Below are positions 1 to 7,099 of a stretch of DNA of 10,564 nucleotides, one piece after another. Location: assembly GCA_023453655.1 (NCBI GenBank), contig JAEXTE010000288.1, positions 1-10,564 of the forward strand, in the 5' to 3' direction. A program made the position numbers and the translations under genes. Each line of letters begins with the position of its first letter. Position 1 is the first letter of the stretch. The stretch is from Pseudomonadota bacterium. GTDB taxonomy: Bacteria > Pseudomonadota > Gammaproteobacteria > Xanthomonadales > Xanthomonadaceae. The notes beneath the pieces are model-generated. The model saw nothing but the letters and a program-made list of their open reading frames with translations. It had not been told where the DNA came from and searched no databases.

Positions 1-549
1 CAGACGCGGCGGGTGTTCGAGGTCGCGCGCGACCTCGGCCTGGCGGTCAAGCTGCACGCCGACCAGCTGAGCGACGGCGGCGGCGCAGCCCTGGCCGCCG
101 AGTTCGGCGCGCTGTCGGCCGACCATGTCGAACATACCTCGCCCGCGGGCGTGGCGGCGATGGCCCGGTCCGGCACCGTCGCCGTGCTGCTGCCCGGGGC
201 CTTCCACGTGTTGCGCGAGACCACCCTGCCGCCGATCGCCGCGTTCCGCGCCCAGGGCGTGGCCATGGCGGTAGCCACCGACTGCAACCCGGGCACCTCG
301 CCCCTGCTCTCGCTGCGCCAGGCCATGCAGCTGGCCTGCACCCACTTCCGCCTGACGCCCGAGGAAGCGCTGCGCGGCGCGACTGTCAACGGCGCCCGCG
401 CGCTCGGGCTGGACGATCGCGGCGTGTTGCGCGCCGGCCTGCGCGCCGACTTCGTGCACTGGGACGTCGCCCGTCCCGCCGGGCTGTGCTACTGGCTCGG
501 CGGATCGCTTGCGCGCGCCGTGTACGCCGGCGGACAACGACTTTGCTGA
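1..549 (+). CDS. hutI: Imidazolonepropionase, C-terminal part (5' end outside window)
   Basis: The frame is open from base 1, so the gene enters from the left; 182 residues of a family usually near 400 are visible. HutI hydrolyses 4-imidazolone-5-propanoate to N-formimidoyl-L-glutamate, the third step of cytoplasmic histidine degradation. Visible family signatures are KLHADQ (fragment residues 17-22, with a metal-ligand His19), SADHVE (39-44), LLPGAF followed by LRET, and [10 protein letters not shown] (92-101), whose Asp94 corresponds to the conserved metal-binding/catalytic aspartate of this amidohydrolase family. The C-terminal pattern [17 protein letters not shown] then ADFVHWD is the usual HutI ending. 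The stop TGA lies 16 nt before the M19 dipeptidase start, so the two are probably co-transcribed. The family call is secure; whether the rest of a hut operon lies to the left cannot be seen. Confidence 0.93.
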   Translation, partial: QTRRVFEVARDLGLAVKLHADQLSDGGGAALAAEFGALSADHVEHTSPAGVAAMARSGTVAVLLPGAFHVLRETTLPPIAAFRAQGVAMAVATDCNPGTSPLLSLRQAMQLACTHFRLTPEEALRGATVNGARALGLDDRGVLRAGLRADFVHWDVARPAGLCYWLGGSLARAVYAGGQRLC

Positions 550-565
550 CGCCATGGAGACCCGC

Positions 566-1774
566 ATGACCCTGCGCACCACCCTTGCCTGCGCACTCGC
601 CCTGTCCTGTACCACCGTGCTGGCCGACGACGGCGCGATCCGGCGCGCGACCGCCCTGGCGCAGGACGCGATCATCGTCGACACCCACATCGATGCGCCC
701 GGCATCCTGTCGGAGACCTGGGCCGATCTCGGCGAGGCCGCGCCCGACCGCGAGTTCGACTGGCCGCGCGCACGCCAGGGCGGACTGGATATCGCCTTCA
801 TGTCGATCTACACCTCGGCGCGCGAGGACAGCGAAGGCAAGGCCCGCCAGTCGGCGCACGCGCAGATCGACTCCATCGAAGCCCTGGTCCACCGCCATCC
901 CGACCGCTTCGCCATCCTGACGTCGCCGGCCGACGTCGAGCGCCTGCGCGCGGGCGGACGCGTGCTGCTGCCGCTGGGCATGGAGAACGGCGCGCCGCTG
1001 GGCGACGACCTGTCGCAGGTGCAGGCCTTCTTCGACCGCGGCATCCGCTACATCACCCTGGCGCACAGCGCGGCCAACCGCCTGGCCGACTCGTCCTACG
1101 GCGCCGAGCGCCAGTGGAACGGGTTGAGTCCGTTCGGGCGCGAGGTGGTGGCCGAGATGAACCGGCTCGGCATCATGGTCGACGTCTCGCACATCTCCGA
1201 CGCCGCGGCGGCGCAGGCGATCGAACTGAGCACGGTGCCGGTGATCGCCAGCCACTCGGCGTTCCGCCACTTCACCCCGGGTTTCGAGCGCAACATCAGC
1301 GACGAACTCGCGCTCGCCATCGCCCGGCGCGGCGGCGTGGTGCAGGTGCCGTTCGGCACCGCCTTCGTCAACGCGCAGGCCGCCGCGGACATGCAGGCGC
1401 GGTTCCGCGCACGCGCGGAGTTCGACGCACGCAACGCCGAGCTCGCCGCGGCCGGCCAACCCACGCAGGACGTCGCCGCGTTCGAGGCGGCCTGGGACCG
1501 CGACCACCCCACGCCCACCACGCCGCTGTCGGCCGTGCTCGACCAGATCGACCATGGCGTGCGCCTGCTCGGCGTCGACCACGTGGGCCTTGGCTCGGAT
1601 TTCGACGGCGTCGGCGGCGAACTGGCCCAGGGCCTGCGCTCGGTGGCCGACTTCCCCAACCTGGTCGACGGCCTGCTGTCGCGCGGCCATTCGGAAGAGG
1701 ACGTGCGCAAGATCCTTGGCGGCAACCTGCTGCGGGTCTGGCGCGAGGTGGAAGCGGGCGCGGCGCGACGCTGA
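566..1774 (+). CDS. Secreted membrane dipeptidase, peptidase family M19
   Basis: This 402-residue protein is a zinc dipeptidase of the renal dipeptidase (M19) family, which cleaves dipeptides, in some members including D-residues. The first 20 residues (MTLRTTLACALALSCTTVLA) form a signal peptide with a likely cleavage before DDG, so it acts in the periplasm or outside. Ligands expected from the family are all present: His41 and Asp43 in DTHID, Glu140 in MENG, His209 in VDVSHISD, His230 in ASHSAFRH, and Asp345 in GSDFDG. Start choice: an in-frame ATG also occurs at 554, but GGAG at 556-559 lies six bases before the ATG at 566 and the signal peptide begins best there. It follows hutI by 16 nt, which suggests joint use in peptide and amino-acid catabolism (inference). 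It ends just before a strong hairpin terminator. Confidence 0.9.
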   Translation: MTLRTTLACALALSCTTVLADDGAIRRATALAQDAIIVDTHIDAPGILSETWADLGEAAPDREFDWPRARQGGLDIAFMSIYTSAREDSEGKARQSAHAQIDSIEALVHRHPDRFAILTSPADVERLRAGGRVLLPLGMENGAPLGDDLSQVQAFFDRGIRYITLAHSAANRLADSSYGAERQWNGLSPFGREVVAEMNRLGIMVDVSHISDAAAAQAIELSTVPVIASHSAFRHFTPGFERNISDELALAIARRGGVVQVPFGTAFVNAQAAADMQARFRARAEFDARNAELAAAGQPTQDVAAFEAAWDRDHPTPTTPLSAVLDQIDHGVRLLGVDHVGLGSDFDGVGGELAQGLRSVADFPNLVDGLLSRGHSEEDVRKILGGNLLRVWREVEAGAARR

Positions 1775-1785
1775 GCGCCGGCACG

Positions 1786-1811
1786 AAAAAGCCCCGCAGC
1801 GCGGGGCTTTT
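1786..1811. terminator. Bidirectional intrinsic terminator
   Basis: An 11-bp perfect stem, AAAAGCCCCGC (1787-1797) with GCGGGGCTTTT (1801-1811), closes on the three-base loop AGC. A-tract and T-tract flank the GC core, so a U-run follows the hairpin on either strand. It lies 11 nt after the dipeptidase stop on the plus strand and about 20 nt after the bTHX stop on the minus strand, so it can end both convergent transcripts. Confidence 0.9.
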
Positions 1812-1830
1812 CCTTTCGCGCGGGGCGCGC

Positions 1831-2016
1831 TTACTCGCCCTTGGCGACGACCTTCTTCACCGCCTTGCGGACGGGGGTCTTGGTCGCGGTCTTCGCGGTC
1901 TTCGCCACCGGCGCGGCAGCGCTGCCCGTGGCCTTGGCCACGGCCTTGGGGCGCGCGTTGCCATAGCTGGAAGAATAGCGCTTGCCCTTGGCGGTCTTGC
2001 GGTCGCCCTTGCCCAT
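1831..2016 (-). CDS. 30S ribosomal protein bTHX with a Lys/Ala-rich C-terminal tail
   Basis: This 61-residue, strongly basic protein starts MGKGDRKTAKGKRYSSSYGN, which matches the short bTHX (Thx) family, known from Thermus 30S subunits, where the peptide fits into a cavity at the top of the subunit head. The classic protein has about 26 residues; here the THX part is about residues 1-23. Residues 24-61 are an extension made almost only of Ala, Lys, Thr, Val and Pro, with nine Lys, one Arg and a single acidic residue at the end, resembling histone H1-like tails. Start choice: AGGAG lies 10 bases before the ATG at 2016. An open frame continues upstream to 2100 but has no family similarity there. 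The gene stands alone between the MerC gene and the shared terminator. Family assignment rests on recognition of the N-terminus. Confidence 0.82.
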   Translation of the reverse strand: MGKGDRKTAKGKRYSSSYGNARPKAVAKATGSAAAPVAKTAKTATKTPVRKAVKKVVAKGE

Positions 2017-2090
2017 CGTCGTCTTGCTCCTGGAATCTCTGGAAATCGGCGCGGATGCCCGGGCCGCCGCGCGGTCGCGCGAGGGGGCGA

Positions 2091-2099
2091 AGTCTATCA
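2091..2099 (-). promoter_or_regulatory. Candidate extended -10 element for the bTHX gene
   Basis: On the minus strand this reads TGATAGACT, a TG-n extended -10 with TAGACT matching TATAAT at four of six positions. It would start RNA near 2084 and leave a leader of about 67 nt containing the AGGAG site. I see no good -35. The element lies between the MerC stop and the bTHX start, a 114-nt spacer that otherwise shows only a weak 7-bp GC hairpin at 2100-2123. Confidence 0.35.
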
Positions 2100-2130
2100 C
2101 GCGGGCCCGTCGCTACGCCCGCGGCGGCGC

Positions 2131-2541
2131 TCAGTGCGCGCAGCTGGCGTCGTGCACGTGGCTGTGGTTGAGGCGCAGGTTGACCAGGTGCCCCACCCCG
2201 ACCAGGGTGCCGCCCAGGGTCATCGCGACCGCGTGCGGCACCACCGATTCGTGCAGGGGCGCGTACAGCACGCCCAGCCACAGCACAGCCAGCCCGGGCA
2301 GCAGCAGGCCCAGCGCGCGCAGGGCGCGATGGCGCCGGTAGCCCCAGGCCAGGCTGAAGAGGCCAAGCAGGCTGGCGAACACCACGAAGCCGAATTCCAG
2401 GCCGTCGCCCAGCCAGACCGCGATGCCCAGCGAAGGCAGGGCGGCGATCAGCAGCGGCAGCAGCGCGCAGTGCGCGGCGCAGGCCAGCGAACCGGCGGCG
2501 CCGAAACGGTCGAGCAGGTGGTGCCGTTGGCGGGGAGTCAT
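2131..2541 (-). CDS. MerC-family inner-membrane protein with His-rich tail, probably zinc-related
   Basis: The 136-residue protein has about four hydrophobic segments (roughly 15-38, 44-65, 72-92 and 101-122). The first contains the Cys pair CAAHC of MerC-type metal transport proteins, in the context DRFGAAGSLACAAHC. MerC was named as a mercuric-ion importer, but no merR, merT, merP or merA is present. The C-terminus LNHSHVHDASCAH has four His and one Cys and looks metal-binding. It diverges from a His-rich TonB receptor across a spacer with a Zur-like box whose right half ends 37 nt or more from this start. Transport or sensing of zinc in the inner membrane is therefore the favoured role (inference). 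The ATG at 2541 has no clear Shine-Dalgarno, but the conserved family N-terminus begins only a few residues later, so the start is probably right. Confidence 0.85.
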   Translation of the reverse strand: MTPRQRHHLLDRFGAAGSLACAAHCALLPLLIAALPSLGIAVWLGDGLEFGFVVFASLLGLFSLAWGYRRHRALRALGLLLPGLAVLWLGVLYAPLHESVVPHAVAMTLGGTLVGVGHLVNLRLNHSHVHDASCAH

Positions 2542-2573
2542 GACGTCCGGGAGGTTGACAGCCGGGGCGGCCG

Positions 2574-2596
2574 TGTACGTAATAGTATAACATTAC
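2574..2596. promoter_or_regulatory. Putative Zur operator in the divergent MerC / TonB-receptor promoter
   Basis: An AT-rich island in very GC-rich DNA contains GTAATAGTATAACATTAC (2579-2596), an inverted repeat with seven of nine pairs matching. Its right half TATAACATTAC agrees at ten of eleven positions with the half-site TATAACATTTC of the E. coli-type Zur consensus; the left half read on the same 23-bp dyad agrees at six of eleven. The box overlaps -10-like hexamers for both directions, TATAAC (2586-2591, plus) and TATACT (2584-2589, minus), and a perfect TTGACA lies upstream at 2555-2560, although its spacing to TATAAC is too long. Repressor binding would block both genes. Identity as Zur rather than Fur box rests on this half-site match and on the neighbouring zur gene. 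Confidence 0.75.
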
Positions 2597-2620
2597 CCAA
2601 TCGCCGGCCAGCTCCCCCAC

Positions 2621-4819
2621 ATGCAGTCCACCAAGCTCGCCCATGGGCGCCTCGCGTCCGCCCTCGCCCTCGCCCTTTACGCCCTCCCTGCCCTCGCCGA
2701 CCAGAACGACCCGCGCCACGCCGAGGTCAAGGACCTGGACGCGCTGGTGGTGCGCGCCAGCCCCCTGCCACAGACCGCCGAGACCCTGACCCGGCCGGTG
2801 GAGGTGCTGGCCGGCAGCCGCCTGGACGAAGTCCGCGCCTCCACCCTCGGGGAGACCGTGCGCCGCCTCCCGGGCGTGCAGTCGTCCTACTTCGGGCCCG
2901 GCGTGGGTCGTCCGATCATCCGCGGCCTGGAAGGCGCGCGGGTGCAGGTGCTCAGCGACGGCCTGGCCGCCGGCGACGTCTCGACAGTGAGCGTCGACCA
3001 CGCCGTCTCGATCGAGCCGTTCCTGGCCGACCAGGTCGAGGTGCTCAAGGGCCCGTCCACCCTGCTCTACGGCAGCGGCGCGATCGGCGGCGCGGTCAAC
3101 GTGGTCGAGGGGCGGGTGCCCGAGCGGGCCAGCGCCACGCCGCTGGAGGGCCGCGCCGAACTGCGCGCGGGCAGCGGCAACGACGAGCGTACCGGCATGC
3201 TGCGCCTGGACGGCACCTCGTCCTCGGGCCGCCTGGTGTTCCACCTCGACGCGTTGCATCGCGAAACCGGCGACTACGACATCCCGGGCACCGCGGAACG
3301 CGCAGGCCTCCACGAGGACCACGACGACGAGGACGACCACGCGCCAGGGGAAGGCGTCCGCGGCACCCTGCCAGGCAGCGCCGTGCGCACCGACAGCGCC
3401 GCCTTCGGCCTGTCCTGGATCGCCGACCGCGGCTTCCTCGGCGCCGCCAGCAGCCTGTACAACAGCCGCTACGGCGTGCCCGGCCACGCGCACGGACACG
3501 ACGAGGGACATGGCCACGACGGCGATGACGGGCACGAACACGAACACGGCGAGGCCGGCCAGGACGACGCGGTGCACATCGTCATGGACCAGCGTCGGTA
3601 CGAACTGCGCGGCGGCCTCGACGGCCTGGGCGCGTTCGACACCTTGCGGGTGAAGCTGGCGCATACCGCCTACACCCACACCGAATACGAAGGCCGCGCC
3701 GTCGGCACCGTGTTCGACAACGAGAGCGCCGAGCTGCGCGCCGAACTGGTGCACCGCGACTGGGCCGGCTGGGACGGCGCGTTCGGCCTGCAGGGCTCGC
3801 GGCGCGATTTCCGCGCGCTCGGCGACGAGGCCTTCGTGCCCGACTCGCAGTCGCGCGACATCGGCCTGTTCTGGATCGGCCGGCGCAGCTTCGACGCGCT
3901 CGACCTGGAAATCGGCGCGCGCCACGACCGCAACCGCATCGAGGTGGACGCGGCGACGGCGATCGGCGCCTCGCGCGAAGTCGACGCCACCAGCCTGTCG
4001 GCCGCGGCGCGCTGGCATTTCGGCGAAGACCTGCACCTGTCCCTGGGCCTCGACCGCGCGCAGCGCTCGCCGACCGCCGAGGAGCTGTATTCCGACGGCC
4101 TGCACGTGGCCACGCGCAGCCACGAGTTCGGCGACCCCTTGCTGCGCCGCGAAACCGCCAACCGCGTCGAGCTCGGCCTGCACTGGCATCGCGGCCCGCT
4201 GACCCTGGGCGCGTCGCTGTATGCGGTGGACTATCGAGATTTCATCTACCTCGCCGACACCGGCATCGAGGACGGCGGCGCCACCGCGCGCCTGTGGACC
4301 CAGGCCGACGCGCGCTTCACCGGTGGCGAGCTGGACCTGCGCTGGACCCTGGTCGACAACGGCAGCGGACGCTGGACCCTGCGCGGATTCGGCGACGCGG
4401 TGCGCGCCCGCCTCGCCGGCGATGGGGTGCGCGAGGTGGACTTCGCCATCCCGCACGGCGACCACGCCCACGCCTACACGGCGCAGCTGCCGCTGTCGGG
4501 CTACCTGCCGCGGATCGCACCGTGGCGCGCGGGCGCCGAGCTGCGCTGGGAAGGCGGCGCGTGGCGCGCCGGCATCGGCGCCATCCGCCACGCGCGGCAG
4601 GACCGCGTCGCCGCCCACGAAACCGAATCGCCGGGCTATACCCTGGTGACCGCCAACCTGGCCTGGCACCGCGACACCGCCGACGGCAGCGCGATCGAGG
4701 TGTTCGTGGACGGCACCAACCTGCTCGACGAGCAGGCGCGGCCGCACACCTCCTTCCTCAAGGACCTGGCGCCGCTGCCGGGCCGCAGCATCGCGGCGGG
4801 CGTGCGCCTGTTCTTCTGA
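2621..4819 (+). CDS. ZnuD-like TonB-dependent outer-membrane receptor with His/Asp-rich loops, likely zinc importer
   Basis: The 732-residue protein has a signal peptide (1-26, ending ALPALA), a TonB-box-like DLDALVVRA near residue 38, a plug domain at about 45-165 (RRLPGVQSSYFG, PIIRGLEG, VEVLKGPSTLLYGSGAIGGAVN), and a beta-barrel that ends in the aromatic residues LFF typical of outer-membrane proteins. Two predicted extracellular loops are rich in His and acidic residues: 231-240 (HEDHDDEDDH) and 289-309, with eight His in 21 residues; a third patch, HGDHAHAY, lies at 612-619. Such loops are a hallmark of the zinc receptor ZnuD of Neisseria and relatives. The Zur-like box ends 24 nt before the ATG. 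There is no obvious Shine-Dalgarno, but the signal peptide fixes the start. Zinc is the best-supported substrate; another metal, or a zinc chelate, remains possible. Confidence 0.9.
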   Translation: MQSTKLAHGRLASALALALYALPALADQNDPRHAEVKDLDALVVRASPLPQTAETLTRPVEVLAGSRLDEVRASTLGETVRRLPGVQSSYFGPGVGRPIIRGLEGARVQVLSDGLAAGDVSTVSVDHAVSIEPFLADQVEVLKGPSTLLYGSGAIGGAVNVVEGRVPERASATPLEGRAELRAGSGNDERTGMLRLDGTSSSGRLVFHLDALHRETGDYDIPGTAERAGLHEDHDDEDDHAPGEGVRGTLPGSAVRTDSAAFGLSWIADRGFLGAASSLYNSRYGVPGHAHGHDEGHGHDGDDGHEHEHGEAGQDDAVHIVMDQRRYELRGGLDGLGAFDTLRVKLAHTAYTHTEYEGRAVGTVFDNESAELRAELVHRDWAGWDGAFGLQGSRRDFRALGDEAFVPDSQSRDIGLFWIGRRSFDALDLEIGARHDRNRIEVDAATAIGASREVDATSLSAAARWHFGEDLHLSLGLDRAQRSPTAEELYSDGLHVATRSHEFGDPLLRRETANRVELGLHWHRGPLTLGASLYAVDYRDFIYLADTGIEDGGATARLWTQADARFTGGELDLRWTLVDNGSGRWTLRGFGDAVRARLAGDGVREVDFAIPHGDHAHAYTAQLPLSGYLPRIAPWRAGAELRWEGGAWRAGIGAIRHARQDRVAAHETESPGYTLVTANLAWHRDTADGSAIEVFVDGTNLLDEQARPHTSFLKDLAPLPGRSIAAGVRLFF

Positions 4820-4846
4820 CGGCATCCGCCTGGCGAACCCGCGAGT

Positions 4847-4870
4847 CTCCGGCACCGGCGCGTGCCGGAG
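4847..4870. terminator. Hairpin after the receptor gene, possible weak terminator
   Basis: A perfect 9-bp stem, CTCCGGCAC (4847-4855) with GTGCCGGAG (4862-4870), has a six-base loop and starts 27 nt after the receptor stop. No T-run follows on the plus strand (CCTTGATC), so it may be a Rho-assisted end, an mRNA stabiliser, or chance in GC-rich DNA. Together with the 125-nt gap it weakens the case that the small gene downstream is in the receptor operon. Confidence 0.35.
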
Positions 4871-4944
4871 CCTTGATCGGACGCAATGCCGGCTCCGCCC
4901 ACGCGGCCGAGACTGGCCGCGTCTCGACACGAGGGGAAACGCGC

Positions 4945-5097
4945 ATGCATCCGATCCTGCGGGAAATGCTGACCGAACCGGTGGGCTGGCTGACCATCGC
5001 CGTCGGCCTGGTCATTCTGGGCCTGCCCCTGGGCACCGCCCTGTTCATCCGCCGGCGCATGCGGCATGAATCGAGCGACGGCCGCGACAACCGCTAG
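4945..5097 (+). CDS. Small single-span membrane protein, DUF3149-like
   Basis: A 50-residue reading frame has a good ribosome site, GAGGGG at 4931-4936, eight bases before the ATG. The protein is an N-terminal amphipathic stretch (MHPILREMLTEPVGW), one hydrophobic helix at about residues 15-35, then a basic stop-transfer segment (RRRMR) and a charged tail, so the C-terminus is expected in the cytoplasm. The pattern of a short lead with a PVG motif, one helix and an Arg-rich end resembles the uncharacterised DUF3149 family; I recall this from general appearance and cannot prove it here. Function is unknown. It lies between the zinc receptor and zur and is convergent with zur, so the location alone hints at, but does not show, a link to zinc. 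Confidence 0.7.
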   Translation: MHPILREMLTEPVGWLTIAVGLVILGLPLGTALFIRRRMRHESSDGRDNR

Positions 5098-5114
5098 AAC
5101 GGGGCGCCGCAACA

Positions 5115-5136
5115 GCGGCAGGAATCAGCCTGCCGC
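5115..5136. other. Perfect hairpin spanning the zur stop codon
   Basis: GCGGCAGG (5115-5122) pairs with CCTGCCGC (5129-5136), eight of eight, and the six-base loop AATCAG contains the zur stop (5125-5127 on the minus strand). It lies in the 27-nt space between two convergent genes and could help end or protect either transcript. No U-run follows on either strand, so an intrinsic terminator is doubtful. Confidence 0.45.
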
Positions 5137-5631
5137 GCCGTCCTGCTGCGCGCAGCGCGCGCACAGACCGTGCACTTCCAGCGTCTGCGCCTGCGGCACG
5201 AAACCCAGTGCGCGCGCGCGCTCGTCCAGGGACGCCACCACATCGGCGTCCTCGAGTTCGACGGCGTTGTGGCAGCGGTTGCAGATCAGGAACGGCACCG
5301 AATGCTGCGCGCTGTCCGGATGGTGGCAGGCGACGAACGCGTTGACCGACTGCAGCTTGTGGATGAAGCCGTTGGCCAGCAGGAAATCGAGCGCCCGATA
5401 GACGGTCGGTGGCGCATCGGCGCCCGCGCCCTCGCCCGAGCGCACCATGTCCAGCAGGTCGTAGGCCTTGACCGGTCGCCCGGCACCGGCCACCAGCCGC
5501 AGCACGCGCGCGCGGATCGGCGGCAGCCGCAGGCCGCGCTGGCGGCAGGCGCGTTCCACCGCGTCCACGAAGCCCTGGGCGTCATGGACGTGGTGGTGCG
5601 GATCGATGCAGTCGTGGCCATGCAGTCCCAT
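5125..5631 (-). CDS. zur: Zinc uptake regulator, Fur family (Zur)
   Basis: This 168-residue Fur-family repressor senses zinc and represses zinc-uptake genes when zinc is bound. After a His/Cys-rich leader (HGHDC at 4-8, HHHVH at 12-16) comes the winged helix domain with recognition-helix sequence PPTVYRALDFLLANG (74-88), then the dimer domain. Structural zinc cysteines are present as CNRC (117-120) and CARC (157-160). Residues matching the E. coli Zur sensory site are His91, Cys102, His110 and Glu125. The ending LEVHGLCARC is typical of Zur more than of Fur. The gene starts 31 nt after the gltX stop on the same strand and is likely transcribed with it. No alternative ATG, GTG or TTG lies just upstream, and the ribosome site is weak (GGAG, 13 bases away). 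Its probable target is the box at 2574-2596. Confidence 0.92.
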   Translation of the reverse strand: MGLHGHDCIDPHHHVHDAQGFVDAVERACRQRGLRLPPIRARVLRLVAGAGRPVKAYDLLDMVRSGEGAGADAPPTVYRALDFLLANGFIHKLQSVNAFVACHHPDSAQHSVPFLICNRCHNAVELEDADVVASLDERARALGFVPQAQTLEVHGLCARCAQQDGAAG

Positions 5632-5662
5632 GCAGTGATGATGGCTCCGCCGCGCCGGGTTC

Positions 5663-7069
5663 TCAACCGGCGGCGGGCACCCGCGCGATCGCGGCCTCGA
5701 TGCGGCGCAGCGCCTCGTCGCGACCGGCGAGGTAGACGGTGTGCGAGATGTCCGGGCTGACCTGGGTGCCGGTGATCGCCACGCGCATCGGCTGCGCCAC
5801 CTTGCCCATGCCCAGGCCCAGCGCCTCGGCGGTGGCATGCAGGGCTTCGGCGATGCCCTCCACCGTCCACGCCGGCAGCGCCGCGAGGCGCGTCTGCGCG
5901 TCGCGCAGCGGCGCATCGGCGCCGGCCTTGAGGTGCTTGGCCACGGCCGCTTCGTCGTAGTGCTCGAGCGGACCGAACCAGACCGCGGCGCGCTCGGCCA
6001 TGTCCTTGAGCGTCTGCACGCGGTCGCGCAGCGCGACCACGATGTCCACCGCCGCCGGCCCCCTGCCCAGGTCGTAACCGCACTGGCGCAGGTGCCAGTC
6101 CAGGTGTTTCGCCACATGGGCCGGATCGTCGTTCTTGAGATACTGCTGGTTGAGCCAGCCGAGCTTGGCCGGGTCCAGGCGCGACGCCTTGGCGTTGACG
6201 TCTTTGAGCTCGAACAGCTGCTGCATTTCGGCAACCGAGAAGATCTCCTGGTCGCCATGCGACCAGCCCAGGCGCACCAGGTAGTTCAGCAGCGCGTGCG
6301 GCAGGTAGCCGGCGTCGCGGTACTGCATCACGTCGGCCGCGCCGGTGCGCTTGCTGAGCTTGGCGCCGTGCTCGTCGAGGATCATCGGCAGGTGCGAGAA
6401 CGCCGGCACCGGCGCGCCCAGCGCGTGGTAGAGGTTGATCTGGCGCGGGGTGTTGTTGACGTGGTCGTCGCCGCGCACCACGTCGGTGATGCGCATGTCG
6501 ATGTCGTCCACCACCACGGCGAAGTTGTAGGTGGCATAGCCGTCGGCGCGCAGGATCACCAGGTCGTCGAGCTCGCTGTTGGCGATCTCGATGCGGCCCT
6601 TGACCTTGTCGTCCCAGGCCACCACGCCATCCACCGGATTCTTGAAGCGGATGACCCGGTTGGGATCGTCGCGCCTGGGCTCGCTGCGGTCGCGCCAGGC
6701 GCCGTTGTAGCGCGGCTTGTCGCCGGCCGCCATCGCCGCCTCGCGCATGGCCTCGAGCTCTTCCCTGCTCTCGTAGGCGTAGTACGCCTTGCCCTCGGCG
6801 ACGAGTTGTTCGGCCACTTCGCGGTAACGGTCCAGGCGCTGGGTCTGGTAGACCGGGCCTTCGTCGTAGTCCAGGCCCAGCCACTCCATCGCGTCCAGGA
6901 TGGCGTCGATCGCTGCCTGGGTACTGCGCTCGCGGTCGGTGTCCTCGATGCGCAGCACGAACTCGCCGCCGCGGTGGCGCGCCTCCAGCCAGCAGTACAG
7001 CGCGGTGCGCGCGCCACCGATGTGCAGGTAGCCGGTGGGACTGGGGGCGAAACGGGTACGGCAGCTCAT
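5663..7069 (-). CDS. gltX: Glutamate--tRNA ligase, zinc-ligand-free type
   Basis: This 468-residue class I synthetase charges tRNA-Glu in the cytoplasm. The nucleotide-binding signatures are visible: [12 protein letters not shown] near residues 9-20 (HIGH motif as HIGG at 16-19) and KLSKR at 237-241 (KMSKS motif). Length and the C-terminal anticodon-binding region fit bacterial GluRS. The segment [14 protein letters not shown], ending at [10 protein letters not shown], aligns with the E. coli zinc-binding insert but has Ala, Glu, Trp and Asp in place of its Cys98, Cys100, Cys125 and His127, so this enzyme should need no zinc. The start ATG has a weak ribosome site and follows a -10-like TAAAAT. 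zur follows 31 nt downstream. Confidence 0.96.
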   Translation of the reverse strand: MSCRTRFAPSPTGYLHIGGARTALYCWLEARHRGGEFVLRIEDTDRERSTQAAIDAILDAMEWLGLDYDEGPVYQTQRLDRYREVAEQLVAEGKAYYAYESREELEAMREAAMAAGDKPRYNGAWRDRSEPRRDDPNRVIRFKNPVDGVVAWDDKVKGRIEIANSELDDLVILRADGYATYNFAVVVDDIDMRITDVVRGDDHVNNTPRQINLYHALGAPVPAFSHLPMILDEHGAKLSKRTGAADVMQYRDAGYLPHALLNYLVRLGWSHGDQEIFSVAEMQQLFELKDVNAKASRLDPAKLGWLNQQYLKNDDPAHVAKHLDWHLRQCGYDLGRGPAAVDIVVALRDRVQTLKDMAERAAVWFGPLEHYDEAAVAKHLKAGADAPLRDAQTRLAALPAWTVEGIAEALHATAEALGLGMGKVAQPMRVAITGTQVSPDISHTVYLAGRDEALRRIEAAIARVPAAG

Positions 7070-7099
7070 GACAGGCTCGGACGGGCGTGGAATCGCGTC

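Noticed and set aside
509..565. Upstream starts for the M19 dipeptidase
   Set aside because: They would overlap hutI and put extra residues before the signal peptide; the ATG at 566 has GGAG at the correct distance.
2017..2100. N-terminal extension of bTHX to an ATG at 2100
   Set aside because: The THX family begins at MGKGDRK, which has its own AGGAG site; the extension covers the likely promoter.
2131..2541. Mercury-resistance operon
   Set aside because: Only a MerC-type protein is present, with no merR, merT, merP or merA nearby, and its operator looks like a Zur box.
1114..3528. Plus-strand open frame of about 800 codons
   Set aside because: It overlaps the dipeptidase and receptor in a wrong frame and crosses the terminator and the divergent promoter region; no protein family is recognisable.
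2621..4819. Siderophore or haem receptor
   Set aside because: His/Asp-rich loops, the Zur-type box and nearby zur point to zinc; no siderophore or haem genes are present.
386..4930. Minus-strand open frame of about 1500 codons across hutI, the dipeptidase and the receptor
   Set aside because: It runs antisense to well-supported genes, reads through the bTHX and MerC genes in another frame, and has Arg/Gly/Ala-rich composition typical of shadow frames in high-GC DNA.
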